Shown piece by piece: positions 44,062 to 52,059 of a stretch of 64,000 nucleotides of DNA (the first letter of the stretch is position 1; the number at the start of each line of letters is the position of its first letter). Made by a program: the position numbers and the translations under genes. A model generated the notes under the pieces. The model was not told the DNA's origin, did not search any database, and was given only the letters and a program-made list of their open reading frames with translations. The DNA comes from Flavobacteriaceae bacterium PS02293 (GTDB taxonomy: Bacteria > Bacteroidota > Bacteroidia > Flavobacteriales > Weeksellaceae). The DNA lies in contig JASCOV010000003.1 of the NCBI GenBank assembly GCA_029960045.1, positions 186,001 to 250,000 of the forward strand. Direction: 5' to 3'.

Positions 44062-44160
44062 AATTTACCAATTTATAAATGTAACAGTTTACCAATATTT
44101 AAAAATCTTAGATTCGTTTGTCATTGATACATTGTTAAATTATTACACTGTTACATTATT
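44062..44160. repeat. Imperfect inverted repeat between coaX and the M1 peptidase gene
   Basis: The stretch 44062-44096, read in reverse (ATTGGTAAACTGTTACATTT...), resembles 44123-44160 (ATTGATACATTGTTAAATTA...). Each arm is built of short TTACATTGTT-like units. The right arm runs into the stop codon of the M1 peptidase gene. Confidence 0.55.
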
Positions 44161-46018
44161 ACTTTACTTCCAAATAATTATCATCAGGATTCACATCCGC
44201 TAATCTCTGGCTGAAATCGATTCCCATTGCTGATAATTGAGATTTGGTGTAAGGAATTGTAAAACTGTATTCCTGCTGAGTCCAAGCCCAGAATGGCAAA
44301 GTCTGAATATTACCATAAATATCTTTCGTTTTCCAAACTCTGGTCAGATTCAATGGAATGTTATAATTGATGACCTTTTTATCTTTTGTCAGAATACTGA
44401 AATCAATCGGCATTGGAACTCCTCCTTTATTTACCAAAGTGATTGTTGTAGATTGTGGGTCATATTTCACATTCTTGATGCCGTAATCGATGGTTTTTGT
44501 GGTATTAATCCAATAATGCTGGAACCATTTCAAATCCATTCCGGAAACCAACTGTGCAATGTGAATAAAATCCCTTTCTGTCGGATGTTTCATCGCCCAC
44601 TCATCATAATATTTCAGCATAATTTTGTTCAGATTTTCTTCTCCAACAATATAACCTAACTCAACTAAAAAAGTTTCTCCTTTGATGTAACTTGCGTAAG
44701 TGTAAGCCGTTCCATTATCGTGATGGTCGCCCAACCAAACTGCAGGTTCTTCTTTCCCCGATTTTGTGAAATTAACATAAGCCTTGATTGCACCAACAAA
44801 CGGATTCGGTTGCGATTCTTTTGGCGGGAATAATCTGTAAGACACAAAATCCTCTGCATACTGTGTGAAACCTTCATCCATCCAAGGTCTTACACTTTCG
44901 TTGGTTGCTAGCATCTGTTGAAACCAAGAGTGCGCACCTTCGTGGAACATCAAACCGGAAAGTCCTTCTACTGAATTGGCTTCACCCAAAATCATTGTAC
45001 ACATTCCATATTCCATTCCGCCATCGCCACCTTGGATGAATGAGTAACTTGGCCATTTGTAACGTCCGAAAGTCGCATTCATCAACTGGTAATATTTTGT
45101 GATGTATGGTTTCATTTCCGACCAATATTTTGTCTTTTCAGATTTTTGATAAACCAAGTAAACTTTTGGTCCATCCAAAATCGGAAAACTCTCCACCGAG
45201 TAATCTCTGTCAGCCGCCCAAGCAAAATCAAGAATGTTTTTTGCAGTCCATTTCCAAGTTACTTTTTTAGAAATATCTTCTTTTATAGTTGCATTGTTGT
45301 CATAACCTTTTACTTCAGTTGGATTTTCGAGATTTCCGCCAGCTCCGATGACATAATCTTTATCGATTTTGATATTCACTTCATAATCAGAAAATGGTGC
45401 GTGAAACTCTCTTCCAACATAATCAAATGCCGCCCAGCCGTCATAATCGTATTCGGCAATTTTTGGGTACCATTGTGTCATTGTCATATCGACACCTTCG
45501 CGGTTGTTTCTTCCTGCTCTTCGGATTTGCATCGGGATATTGGCGTCCCATTCCATTGTGAAAGTGGTGGAAGAATTTGGTTTAATTGCTTCTGCCAAGA
45601 AAACTTTCATCACAGTTCCCTGAATCTCGAATTTCAAATCTTTTCCGTTCTGTTTTATCCAACGGATATTCTGTGCACCTTCTTCACTTTTAGGAATTTC
45701 TGACAATCTGGAAACTACTGTATTTCCAACTCTCTTCGCCAATCTCCCGTCCGCATTCACGCCTTGAGATTGTACACGCTGGTCCATCATAGAACCTGCT
45801 TTGAAAGCATTCCAATACAAATGAAAATAAGCCACTTTCAACTCATCCGGCGAATTGTTTCTATAATCCAGCGTTTGTTTCCCTTGGTAAGTGAAGTTGG
45901 CAGCATCCACATCAATATCCATTTTATATTTAGCATATTGCTGATAATAAGGATTTTGCTGAGCCGACAAGATGAAAGAAAAAAGTATTGAGAATAAAGA
46001 GAATTTCAGTTTTTTCAT
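44159..46018 (-). CDS. M1-family zinc aminopeptidase, secreted
   Basis: A 619-residue exported metallopeptidase (signal MKKLKFSLFSILFSFILSAQ). The zinc site is HEGAH at 359-363 (HExxH) with the third ligand E382 in DEGFTQYAEDF. The substrate-recognition loop GGMEYGM (about 333-339) corresponds to the GxMEN motif of M1 aminopeptidases. An N-terminal beta domain and a C-terminal beta-sandwich (STTITLVNKGGVPMPIDFSI) complete the usual layout. It is likely periplasmic, degrading peptides. A consensus promoter lies 44-73 bp upstream. Confidence 0.93.
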   Translation of the reverse strand: MKKLKFSLFSILFSFILSAQQNPYYQQYAKYKMDIDVDAANFTYQGKQTLDYRNNSPDELKVAYFHLYWNAFKAGSMMDQRVQSQGVNADGRLAKRVGNTVVSRLSEIPKSEEGAQNIRWIKQNGKDLKFEIQGTVMKVFLAEAIKPNSSTTFTMEWDANIPMQIRRAGRNNREGVDMTMTQWYPKIAEYDYDGWAAFDYVGREFHAPFSDYEVNIKIDKDYVIGAGGNLENPTEVKGYDNNATIKEDISKKVTWKWTAKNILDFAWAADRDYSVESFPILDGPKVYLVYQKSEKTKYWSEMKPYITKYYQLMNATFGRYKWPSYSFIQGGDGGMEYGMCTMILGEANSVEGLSGLMFHEGAHSWFQQMLATNESVRPWMDEGFTQYAEDFVSYRLFPPKESQPNPFVGAIKAYVNFTKSGKEEPAVWLGDHHDNGTAYTYASYIKGETFLVELGYIVGEENLNKIMLKYYDEWAMKHPTERDFIHIAQLVSGMDLKWFQHYWINTTKTIDYGIKNVKYDPQSTTITLVNKGGVPMPIDFSILTKDKKVINYNIPLNLTRVWKTKDIYGNIQTLPFWAWTQQEYSFTIPYTKSQLSAMGIDFSQRLADVNPDDNYLEVK

Positions 46019-46061
46019 AGATTTATGATTAAACCTAAAAGGTTTGTTATAATAATTTTAC

Positions 46062-46091
46062 CAAAAATACTAAGTTTTTGTTGAATGGCAA
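46062..46091 (-). promoter_or_regulatory. Promoter of the M1 peptidase gene
   Basis: On the minus strand TTG (46089-46091) is followed after 19 bp by TATTTTTG (46062-46069). A small AAACCT/AGGTTT hairpin (46031-46045) lies in the leader. Confidence 0.6.
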
Positions 46092-46186
46092 GTGATATCA
46101 AATCAAGATTCAAAGTGAGATAAATTAAATATAATTTTATTGATTATACATAATTACAATTTTATACTTTTACGAAAAATTTAACT

Positions 46187-47221
46187 ATGGAAAAAACAAA
46201 AAATGATGAAAAGAAGCCGTCAAAATTCAATCAATTCTTCATAAATTTATGGAAACATAAAATATCAATTCTTTCTTATATTGCCTCTATTTATTTAATT
46301 TTCTTTACAATTTATTCATTCAATGATAAGTTGAAAATATACTTATGTGGTTATGAAAATTTGATAAAATATTTATCTCAAGTGAGTATCTTAGTTTTCA
46401 CTTCTGGTGTTTTTGCTGCTTCACTTAAATATTTACAGTTACTTGAAATATTTAAAGAGCAATTTAATCAATATATTGAATCAAGTTCATTCGATGAAAA
46501 AATTAAAAACAATCTAAAATTAATTACATTCTCCGATGATTATTTAATACAGCAGAATAATTTACCTACATTATGGAAACAAATAACATTATGTATGTAT
46601 AAAAAAGAGTTCCCTTCTCTTTATGAAAAGATATCAAAAAAAATTCGAAATGATTTTTTTATAAAAAGCAACATTTCATATTATTATAAAAATTTTCAAG
46701 TAAATTATAAATTAGAAAAAAATTGTGACAAATCAATTAAAGTAATAGAACGTTCCAGTTATACTATTGTGAGACCAAATAAAGACGAATTTGAGTGGGA
46801 TTATACTTATCGAGGTTTAATTGATGATGATTATAAAAGCCAAATAAAATTTCAAGCTAATATAACTACAACTGGAGAAATTCTTGAGTCAGATTTTAAA
46901 GATGCAAAAGAGGTTGATGAGTATTTCATATTAAAAATCAGCAAAAAACTATCGGGTTATACTGAATATCATATTGAAAGGTATGCTGTAACAATTCAAG
47001 ATATTGAATTAGATAGAATAAGAGTCTTTGGAAGTGACAGAATTATTGATGACTTGAGTTTTAAAGTTGAAAGTGATACAGATGTTAATGCTACTGTTCA
47101 TTTTATTGGAAACAATAAATTTTATCATAATGGTTCATATGACACTGATGTTAAAGCATTTATTAATAGAGATGTATTTTTACCAGGTCAAAAATTTTTA
47201 ATTGTATTAACACTGATTTAG
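46187..47221 (+). CDS. Unrecognised AT-rich membrane protein
   Basis: A 344-residue protein with two predicted transmembrane helices near the N-terminus (about 28-48 ILSYIASIYLIFFTIYSF and 62-85 YLSQVSILVFTSGVFAAS). A long, mainly soluble domain follows, turning from helical (85-170) to beta-rich (170-344). I recognise no family. Its coding DNA is visibly richer in A and T than neighbouring genes, with many AAA, ATT and TTA codons. It has no operon partner, and a small free-standing transcript and a structured repeat region lie just downstream. These features suggest accessory or recently acquired DNA. A TACTTTTA box (46165-46172) may be its promoter. Confidence 0.78.
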   Translation: MEKTKNDEKKPSKFNQFFINLWKHKISILSYIASIYLIFFTIYSFNDKLKIYLCGYENLIKYLSQVSILVFTSGVFAASLKYLQLLEIFKEQFNQYIESSSFDEKIKNNLKLITFSDDYLIQQNNLPTLWKQITLCMYKKEFPSLYEKISKKIRNDFFIKSNISYYYKNFQVNYKLEKNCDKSIKVIERSSYTIVRPNKDEFEWDYTYRGLIDDDYKSQIKFQANITTTGEILESDFKDAKEVDEYFILKISKKLSGYTEYHIERYAVTIQDIELDRIRVFGSDRIIDDLSFKVESDTDVNATVHFIGNNKFYHNGSYDTDVKAFINRDVFLPGQKFLIVLTLI

Positions 47222-47232
47222 ATAAATAATTA

Positions 47233-47240
47233 TATATTTG
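47233..47240 (+). promoter_or_regulatory. Promoter box of the mini-transcript
   Basis: TATATTTG matches TAnnTTTG. A transcript from here to the terminator at 47331-47357 would be about 110-115 nt long. Confidence 0.5.
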
Positions 47241-47277
47241 TATAGTAATTAAAACATAACTATTAAACATTACAGCT

Positions 47278-47313
47278 ATGAATACATTAATGGGAGAAAC
47301 CACAGAAGGTTAA
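47278..47313 (+). CDS. Possible 11-residue peptide (or small RNA) in a free-standing unit
   Basis: ATG at 47278 opens an 11-codon frame, MNTLMGETTEG, ending in TAA. It begins about 35 nt after a TATATTTG promoter box and ends 17 nt before a strong intrinsic terminator. The whole unit is about 115 nt. It could encode a micro-peptide, or it could be a small RNA in which the frame is coincidental. No similar sequence is known to me. Confidence 0.35.
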   Translation: MNTLMGETTEG

Positions 47314-47330
47314 AAAAAGTAATAAAACTT

Positions 47331-47357
47331 AAGATTGCATAATTGCAATCTTTTTTT
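47331..47357 (+). terminator. Terminator of the mini-transcript
   Basis: AAGATTGCA (47331-47339) pairs perfectly with TGCAATCTT (47344-47352) over a TAAT loop, followed by a T run. Confidence 0.85.
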
Positions 47358-47436
47358 ATTTGAATTTAAAACTTTGAAATAAGATACAAGTTATTTAATT
47401 TCATTAAGAGAAAATATATATGTAAATGTATGTTAC

Positions 47437-47600
47437 ATCCGCAGCCCGACTTGAGCGGAAATCCTTTTTTGCTTATTCTCAAGTTCTATTTGATGGCAAA
47501 TTTTCTGCAAAAAAGATTGACTTCGTCGAACCACTTCGTTAGGTTTGGGAGCGGAAGGCTGATAAAGCTGCCCAAATAAAATCCTTTCTTATTAGAGCTT
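47437..47600. ncRNA. Candidate structured RNA or dispersed intergenic element
   Basis: Several helices can form in order. TCCGC and GCGGA pair around AGCCCGACTTGA (about 47438-47459). CTTTTTTGC (47464-47472) pairs with GCAAAAAAG (47507-47515). ATTTG and CAAAT (47488-47501) form a hairpin inside that. CGAACC pairs with GGTTTG. TTTGGG-AGC pairs with GCTGCCCAAA (about 47544-47576). Two similar 'AAATCCTTT' tails follow the first and last helices. The GCAGCCCGACTTGAGCGG string is one I associate from memory with repeated intergenic elements of flavobacterial genomes, possibly the Flavo-1 RNA type, but I cannot confirm that. Confidence 0.4.
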
Positions 47601-47805
47601 ACCATAAATTTCGGTAATTAAAATTAATTCAAGTTCAACTTTAGCAGACTTCAACTCAATAATTAATTAGTTGATTATGATTATTTTTGGAACTCTGAAA
47701 ATATTCGATAAATTTTTCAAAAACTTCTGAAGATTGTTTGTGCAAGCGTCATCAGCCATTCAAAGCATTGAAATAAATGTCAGTTTTACGTTTATTTTAT
47801 TTTTC

Positions 47806-47813
47806 TATATTTA
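47806..47813 (+). promoter_or_regulatory. Probable promoter box of the xylanase gene
   Basis: TATATTTA, one base from TAnnTTTG, with TTTT 18 bp upstream. It lies 21 bp before the ATG. Confidence 0.4.
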
Positions 47814-47834
47814 GATAAATCAATCTTCGAGTTT

Positions 47835-48962
47835 ATGAGACAGTGCCTTATCATATTTAGTGTTTTAATTTCTTCCGTTAGTTTTTCTCAGAATGTTAAA
47901 TTCAAAGATGCTTATTCTAAAGCATTCAAAATCGGAACTGCTGTGAACCACGATATCGTGAGCGGAAAAGATAAAAAACAGCAGGCTATTGTCCTGGAAC
48001 ATTTCAACACGATAACGCCAGAAAACTGTATGAAAGCCGAAGTAGTGAATCCGCTTCCCGGGAAATTCGATTTTTCGCAGGCAGATGCTTTTGTGGATTT
48101 TGGTTTGAAAAATAAAATGTTCATCGTAGGGCATACTTTGGTTTGGAAAAATCAAACCCCTGACTGGTTCTTTAAAAATGAAGATGGAACTCAAAAAACC
48201 AAAGAGCAAACCAAAGAGCGTATGCACGACCACATCAAACTGGTTGCAAGTCGATATGCCGGAAAAGTGCAAGCTTGGGATGTTGTGAATGAAGTGATTG
48301 ATGATGATGGCAGCTACCGTAACGAAGGATGGGTAAAGGGAATTGGCGATGGCGATGAACTGATGAGATTGTCTTTCCAATATGCGGCAAAATATTCTCC
48401 CAACACAGAATTATATTACAACGATTTCAACGCGTGGCGACCAGAAAAAGTAAAAGGCATCGTACGAATGGTAAAAATGTTGCAAGCCGCCGGAATCCGA
48501 ATTGATGGCATCGGAATCCAAGGTCATTGGGGACTGAACTATCCGAAAAATCAATATATCGAAGATGCTATCGATGCTTACGCGGCTTGTGGAATCAAAG
48601 TGATGATTACGGAAATCGATGTGGATGTTTTGCCTATGACAAAGGAAGGACAAATCATTGGTCAGGCTTTTACGCACAAACAGTTTCAGAATGAGGAATT
48701 CAAAACTTATCTTGACCCTTACATCAATGGATTGCCAAAAGATGTGGATGAACAACTAGCCAATCGATATGCAGAATTGTTCCAAATTTTCTACAAAAAA
48801 AGAGATAAACTGGACCGCGTTACAACTTGGGGAATGAAGGACGAAATGTCTTGGAAAAATGATTATCCAATTCCCGGACGAACCAATTATCCCTTGCTTT
48901 GGGACAGAAATGGAAATCCGAAAAAAGCTTTGCAAAAAGTGATTGACGTTCCTAAGAAATAA
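47835..48962 (+). CDS. Endo-1,4-beta-xylanase, GH10
   Basis: This secreted glycoside hydrolase cleaves xylan. The 375-residue protein has a signal peptide (MRQCLIIFSVLISSVSFSQ) and a single GH10 barrel. The acid/base glutamate is E153 in AWDVVNEVID and the nucleophile E260 in VMITEIDVD. Substrate-binding motifs FNTITPENCMKAE, GHTLVWKNQTPDWF and IGIQGHW are present. No carbohydrate-binding module or type IX sorting domain is attached, and no other xylan-use gene is adjacent. It is most likely periplasmic or released. Confidence 0.95.
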   Translation: MRQCLIIFSVLISSVSFSQNVKFKDAYSKAFKIGTAVNHDIVSGKDKKQQAIVLEHFNTITPENCMKAEVVNPLPGKFDFSQADAFVDFGLKNKMFIVGHTLVWKNQTPDWFFKNEDGTQKTKEQTKERMHDHIKLVASRYAGKVQAWDVVNEVIDDDGSYRNEGWVKGIGDGDELMRLSFQYAAKYSPNTELYYNDFNAWRPEKVKGIVRMVKMLQAAGIRIDGIGIQGHWGLNYPKNQYIEDAIDAYAACGIKVMITEIDVDVLPMTKEGQIIGQAFTHKQFQNEEFKTYLDPYINGLPKDVDEQLANRYAELFQIFYKKRDKLDRVTTWGMKDEMSWKNDYPIPGRTNYPLLWDRNGNPKKALQKVIDVPKK

Positions 48963-48968
48963 TTTTTG

Positions 48969-49041
48969 TTTCTCGCAGATTGAGCAAATTTTGCAGATTC
49001 TTTTTTAATTAATCTGCCGAATCTGTAAAATCTGCGAGAAA
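48969..49041. terminator. Long palindromic element, also bidirectional terminator
   Basis: TTTCTCGCAGATT (48969-48981) pairs perfectly with AATCTGCGAGAAA (49029-49041). Inside it TTTTGCAGATTC (48989-49000) pairs with GAATCTGTAAAA (49019-49030) at 11 of 12. It separates the convergent xylanase and M14 peptidase genes. The repeated GCAGATT unit and length suggest a dispersed palindromic repeat family. Confidence 0.7.
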
Positions 49042-49047
49042 TTTATT

Positions 49048-50760
49048 CTAATTAATTCTAAAAATCGGATAAAGCCGATACGTTTTCTCGTAATAATCAG
49101 AATGTTTGTAAACCCAATCCAACTGCGCTTGTCCGTCTTCGGCAAATTTTGGATTAATCGATTTTTCCATTTCGAAAGCGGTTTTCAAAGCTTTGTTATC
49201 TTTCAAAAGTTTGCTCGCTGTATCTTCGAAAACATAAGCCGAATAATATTCTTTCTGACCCAACATCGCATCAAAGAAATTCCAGTTGAAGTAAGAATCA
49301 ACTGCTTCCGGCTCCAAAGTTTCTAAGAGAAATTTCACGCCATCTTGATTTAATGGAACGAGAAAATCACCTTTTCTGAATTTAGTTTTTCCGGATTCTT
49401 TGGTCACAAATGTGTCGTAATGCAGATAATGACCTTCGTAAGGATTCGGAACGGTTTTGAAATCTTTGATTCTATAACTTTCCACCGCAATTGTAGAATC
49501 TTGTTTTATCGGAATCATTTTGATTTGGTTCAGCTTCAGCAAATCGGTGATTTTCCATTCGGATTGTGGAATGACGTAATATTTTGGAATCGTGATTTCT
49601 TTTGCCGGAACATAAGTATTGTAAAACTTGACAGGCTTTGAAAACTTGGAGTTTCTGTCGTACCAAAGTCTGGTTTTTCCGGAAACATCGCTTGGTTTAT
49701 ATTTGGCTTCAAAGCCTTTGAAATCGATAGTTTCATATTTTGTAGAATCGAGTTTCCAAGCCAAAGCATATCGGTTTCCGACTTTGTATTGTTTCAGATT
49801 TTCGGCTCTTTTCTGCTGAATGGTTTTGTAATTTTCATCAATGTAATTGATGTTGTCGAGCATATAATCATAAGTGACTTTCACGCGGTCTTTGTAAGGT
49901 TTCAGCATATGCGTTTCCACAACCGTACCAATGGAATTGAACAAAGTCGTGTAACCTGTTGCATATCTCGGAGAATCCACAAAAGCAGGAAAACCGCCAT
50001 CCGGAACATCGCCGTGGATGTTGACATAAGGAACAGAAATCACACCTTTTTTTTCCATATTTTTCAGAAGCGTTCTCTGCATTTCGTCATTGAAATAATT
50101 TCCCAAAACATTTCCCAATCGTTCTTTGTTGGTTGAAATATAAGTGAAAGTATATTGATAATCTGCACCATTGCTAACGTGGTTATCAATAAAAACATCG
50201 GGTTTTAACCATTGAAAAATCTGCTGAAAACTTCTGGAATTTTTTGAATCTGTTTTGATGAAATCTCTATTCAAATCATAATTCCGAGCATTTCCACGGA
50301 AGCCGTATTTTTCCGGACCATTTTGATTGGCTCTGGAAAAACTTCCTCGGTTCATCATTCCGCTGATATTGTAACTTGCAATGGCTGTGAAAATTACATT
50401 CTTTGGTGCTTTGATTTTCCCAGTTGCTAAATCTCGCATTAACATCATCGTTGCATCAATCCCATCTGGTTCTCCTGGATGAATGCCGTTATTGACAAAC
50501 AAAACTGACTTCCCTTTTCTTGCTTCTTCGAAACTTTTTCCTGATGGATTGAAAATCACAACATCGATTGGTGCGCCGTTGTCGTCTTCGCCTTTTGTTT
50601 CATAACTGATTGATTGATATTGTTTTGATAATTCCTGATAGAATTTTCGCATCTCATCAAAAGTTGTGGTTTGGTTGCCGTTGCCTTTTTCGTAAGGGGT
50701 TTGGATTTGAGAATAACCAAAAATAGAAATGAGAACAAATAGGATGGAGAGATTTTTCAT
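49048..50760 (-). CDS. M14-family zinc carboxypeptidase, secreted
   Basis: A 570-residue exported protein (signal MKNLSILFVLISIFGYSQ) with an M14 zinc site. H94 and E97 lie in NNGIHPGEPDGIDATMML. Further landmarks are ARNYDLNRDFIKTDS (the substrate-binding Asn-Arg region), PDVFIDNHVSNGADYQY (third zinc histidine) and TVVETHMLKPYKDR with the catalytic glutamate. The C-terminal 200 residues form a separate beta-rich region. Its gene follows the NAD/ADP-ribose operon by 21 bp but has its own TACATTTG promoter box and an unrelated function. I do not count it as part of that operon. Confidence 0.9.
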   Translation of the reverse strand: MKNLSILFVLISIFGYSQIQTPYEKGNGNQTTTFDEMRKFYQELSKQYQSISYETKGEDDNGAPIDVVIFNPSGKSFEEARKGKSVLFVNNGIHPGEPDGIDATMMLMRDLATGKIKAPKNVIFTAIASYNISGMMNRGSFSRANQNGPEKYGFRGNARNYDLNRDFIKTDSKNSRSFQQIFQWLKPDVFIDNHVSNGADYQYTFTYISTNKERLGNVLGNYFNDEMQRTLLKNMEKKGVISVPYVNIHGDVPDGGFPAFVDSPRYATGYTTLFNSIGTVVETHMLKPYKDRVKVTYDYMLDNINYIDENYKTIQQKRAENLKQYKVGNRYALAWKLDSTKYETIDFKGFEAKYKPSDVSGKTRLWYDRNSKFSKPVKFYNTYVPAKEITIPKYYVIPQSEWKITDLLKLNQIKMIPIKQDSTIAVESYRIKDFKTVPNPYEGHYLHYDTFVTKESGKTKFRKGDFLVPLNQDGVKFLLETLEPEAVDSYFNWNFFDAMLGQKEYYSAYVFEDTASKLLKDNKALKTAFEMEKSINPKFAEDGQAQLDWVYKHSDYYEKTYRLYPIFRIN

Positions 50761-50764
50761 AGTA

Positions 50765-50772
50765 CAAATGTA
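50765..50772 (-). promoter_or_regulatory. TAnnTTTG box directly before the M14 gene
   Basis: TACATTTG ends 4 bp before the ATG at 50760. If used, the mRNA would have almost no leader. Confidence 0.4.
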
Positions 50773-50781
50773 GAAAATCGG

Positions 50782-51516
50782 TCAATAAAAATTCCTGCCT
50801 TTGTCATTTGGATATAAAGACGGAAGCGAATCGCTCTGCCAGAATTGTTTTGTATCGACATCCATAATGGACAAAGAGCCCGTGAAAGCGGCGCCAGTAT
50901 CCAAGTTCCAAACATTGGCTTTATTGACAGGTTCTTTGATTCCCAAATATAAAGTTGGCGTGTGACCGATGAAAATTTCTTTATATAAAAGCAGTCTTTT
51001 CGGATATAATTCGGAATTTTTTGACAACTTTCTATCCATCGCAACTGCCGTTTCCCACAATGTTCTGTCCCAATGATAATTGCTGGAATACACTTCTTTT
51101 TCCGGTCCGTGCATAGAAGAATAACCCGCGTGAATGAACAAACGGTTTTCATCATCGACATAATAATTTTTCATCCGTTGAAAAAATTCGAGGTGTTTTT
51201 CCAAATCTTCCGAAGAATAATCTGAATAACTTTCCACAGTGCTTTTCCCGCCATTGAAAAGCCAAACATCAGGCGCTGTGCCGAAAGCAAGCCAATCTTC
51301 CGTCCAGGCGTCGTGATTTCCTTTGATGAAAATGCATTCCTGCTTTTCTGAAAGTTCAATTAAAAATTGAATAATTTGGGAAGATTCGCTCCAACCATCG
51401 ACGTAATCTCCAAGGAAAATTAATTTATCATTCTCAGTAACTTTGGCTTTCTCCAAAACCTGTTTCAACGCTTTGAATCCGCCGTGAATGTCGCCGATTG
51501 CTAATGTTCTTTTCAT
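50782..51516 (-). CDS. Calcineurin-like metallophosphoesterase of the NAD/ADP-ribose operon
   Basis: A 244-residue metallophosphoesterase with all metal-site motifs: GDIHGG (D9, H11), GDYVDGW (D37, D40), GNHDAW (N67, H68, D69), and later FIHAGYSS and FIGHTPTLYL. It is close in layout to bacterial Ser/Thr phosphatases and diadenosine-tetraphosphatase-like enzymes. The gene begins on the base after the kptA stop codon. That position suggests it hydrolyses a phosphate product of the pathway, for example ADP-ribose 1'',2''-cyclic phosphate or a terminal phosphate on RNA. This is inference from gene order. Confidence 0.88.
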   Translation of the reverse strand: MKRTLAIGDIHGGFKALKQVLEKAKVTENDKLIFLGDYVDGWSESSQIIQFLIELSEKQECIFIKGNHDAWTEDWLAFGTAPDVWLFNGGKSTVESYSDYSSEDLEKHLEFFQRMKNYYVDDENRLFIHAGYSSMHGPEKEVYSSNYHWDRTLWETAVAMDRKLSKNSELYPKRLLLYKEIFIGHTPTLYLGIKEPVNKANVWNLDTGAAFTGSLSIMDVDTKQFWQSDSLPSLYPNDKGRNFY

Positions 51517-52059
51517 TTAGTTTGAAATATATTTTGCATCCACAAAATCCGTCAACCAAACATTATTTTCAGAAAGATAAAACAGAATTCCGTCTTCGAA
51601 CATTTTTCCTGTTCTGATGGTTAGAATAATCGGTTTTCCGTGACGCATTCCGACTTTGGTGGCTGTTTCTTTATCTAAACTCAAATGAACGTGTTGTCTA
51701 TTTCTTTTCTCAATTCCTTTTTCTAAAATTGAATCCACATTACTCTGAGCAGTACCGTGATAGAGAAATTCCGGCGGTTGCTGTGGTTTCAAAGCCAAGT
51801 CAATATCAATCGAATGTCCTTGGTTTGCTCTGATTTTGGTTTTATCCTCATTGAAAATAAAACGTTTTTTATCATTGGTTTCTACAACCTCATCGAGTTC
51901 TTCTAAAGTAAAATCTATTTTATGCTTTGAGCATTTTTTTCTTAATTCATCAACATTTGCCCAGCCGTTTTCATCTAATTCTAAGTCGATAGTTTCGGGT
52001 TGATGTCTAAGAATTAAGCTGAGAAACTTGCTTATTTTTTTCTTTTCTGGTTCGATCAT
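51517..52059 (-). CDS. kptA: RNA 2'-phosphotransferase KptA/Tpt1
   Basis: KptA moves an internal 2'-phosphate from RNA to NAD, giving nicotinamide and ADP-ribose 1'',2''-cyclic phosphate. The 180-residue length is typical. Motifs are KFLSLILRHQPE (R18, H19), ENGWANVDELR, IRANQGHSI (Q80-G81-H82), FLYHGT (Y100, H101) and RNRQHVHLS. Bacteria lack the fungal tRNA-splicing pathway that makes the canonical substrate, so the bacterial substrate is unclear; RNA repair is a common suggestion. It overlaps the upstream gene by 4 bp and lies in the same operon as a macrodomain protein that could process its product. Confidence 0.94.
   Translation of the reverse strand: MIEPEKKKISKFLSLILRHQPETIDLELDENGWANVDELRKKCSKHKIDFTLEELDEVVETNDKKRFIFNEDKTKIRANQGHSIDIDLALKPQQPPEFLYHGTAQSNVDSILEKGIEKRNRQHVHLSLDKETATKVGMRHGKPIILTIRTGKMFEDGILFYLSENNVWLTDFVDAKYISN

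Larger units (their letters stand above)
47222..47834. other. 613-bp intergenic region with mini-transcript and structured repeat
   Basis: No ordinary gene is seen. The left part holds a self-contained promoter, 11-codon frame and terminator (47233-47357). The middle holds a region rich in inverted repeats (47437-47600). The right part (47620-47805) is AT-rich without visible features, apart from a TATATTTA box for the xylanase gene at 47806-47813. Confidence 0.6.

Noticed and set aside
45146..45703. Antisense frame of 185 codons inside the M1 peptidase gene
   Set aside because: Shadow of a well-supported gene; no promoter box or recognisable domain.
49048..50760. M14 peptidase as part of the NAD/ADP-ribose operon
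   Set aside because: It is only 21 bp downstream but has a signal peptide, its own promoter box and an unrelated role outside the cytosol.
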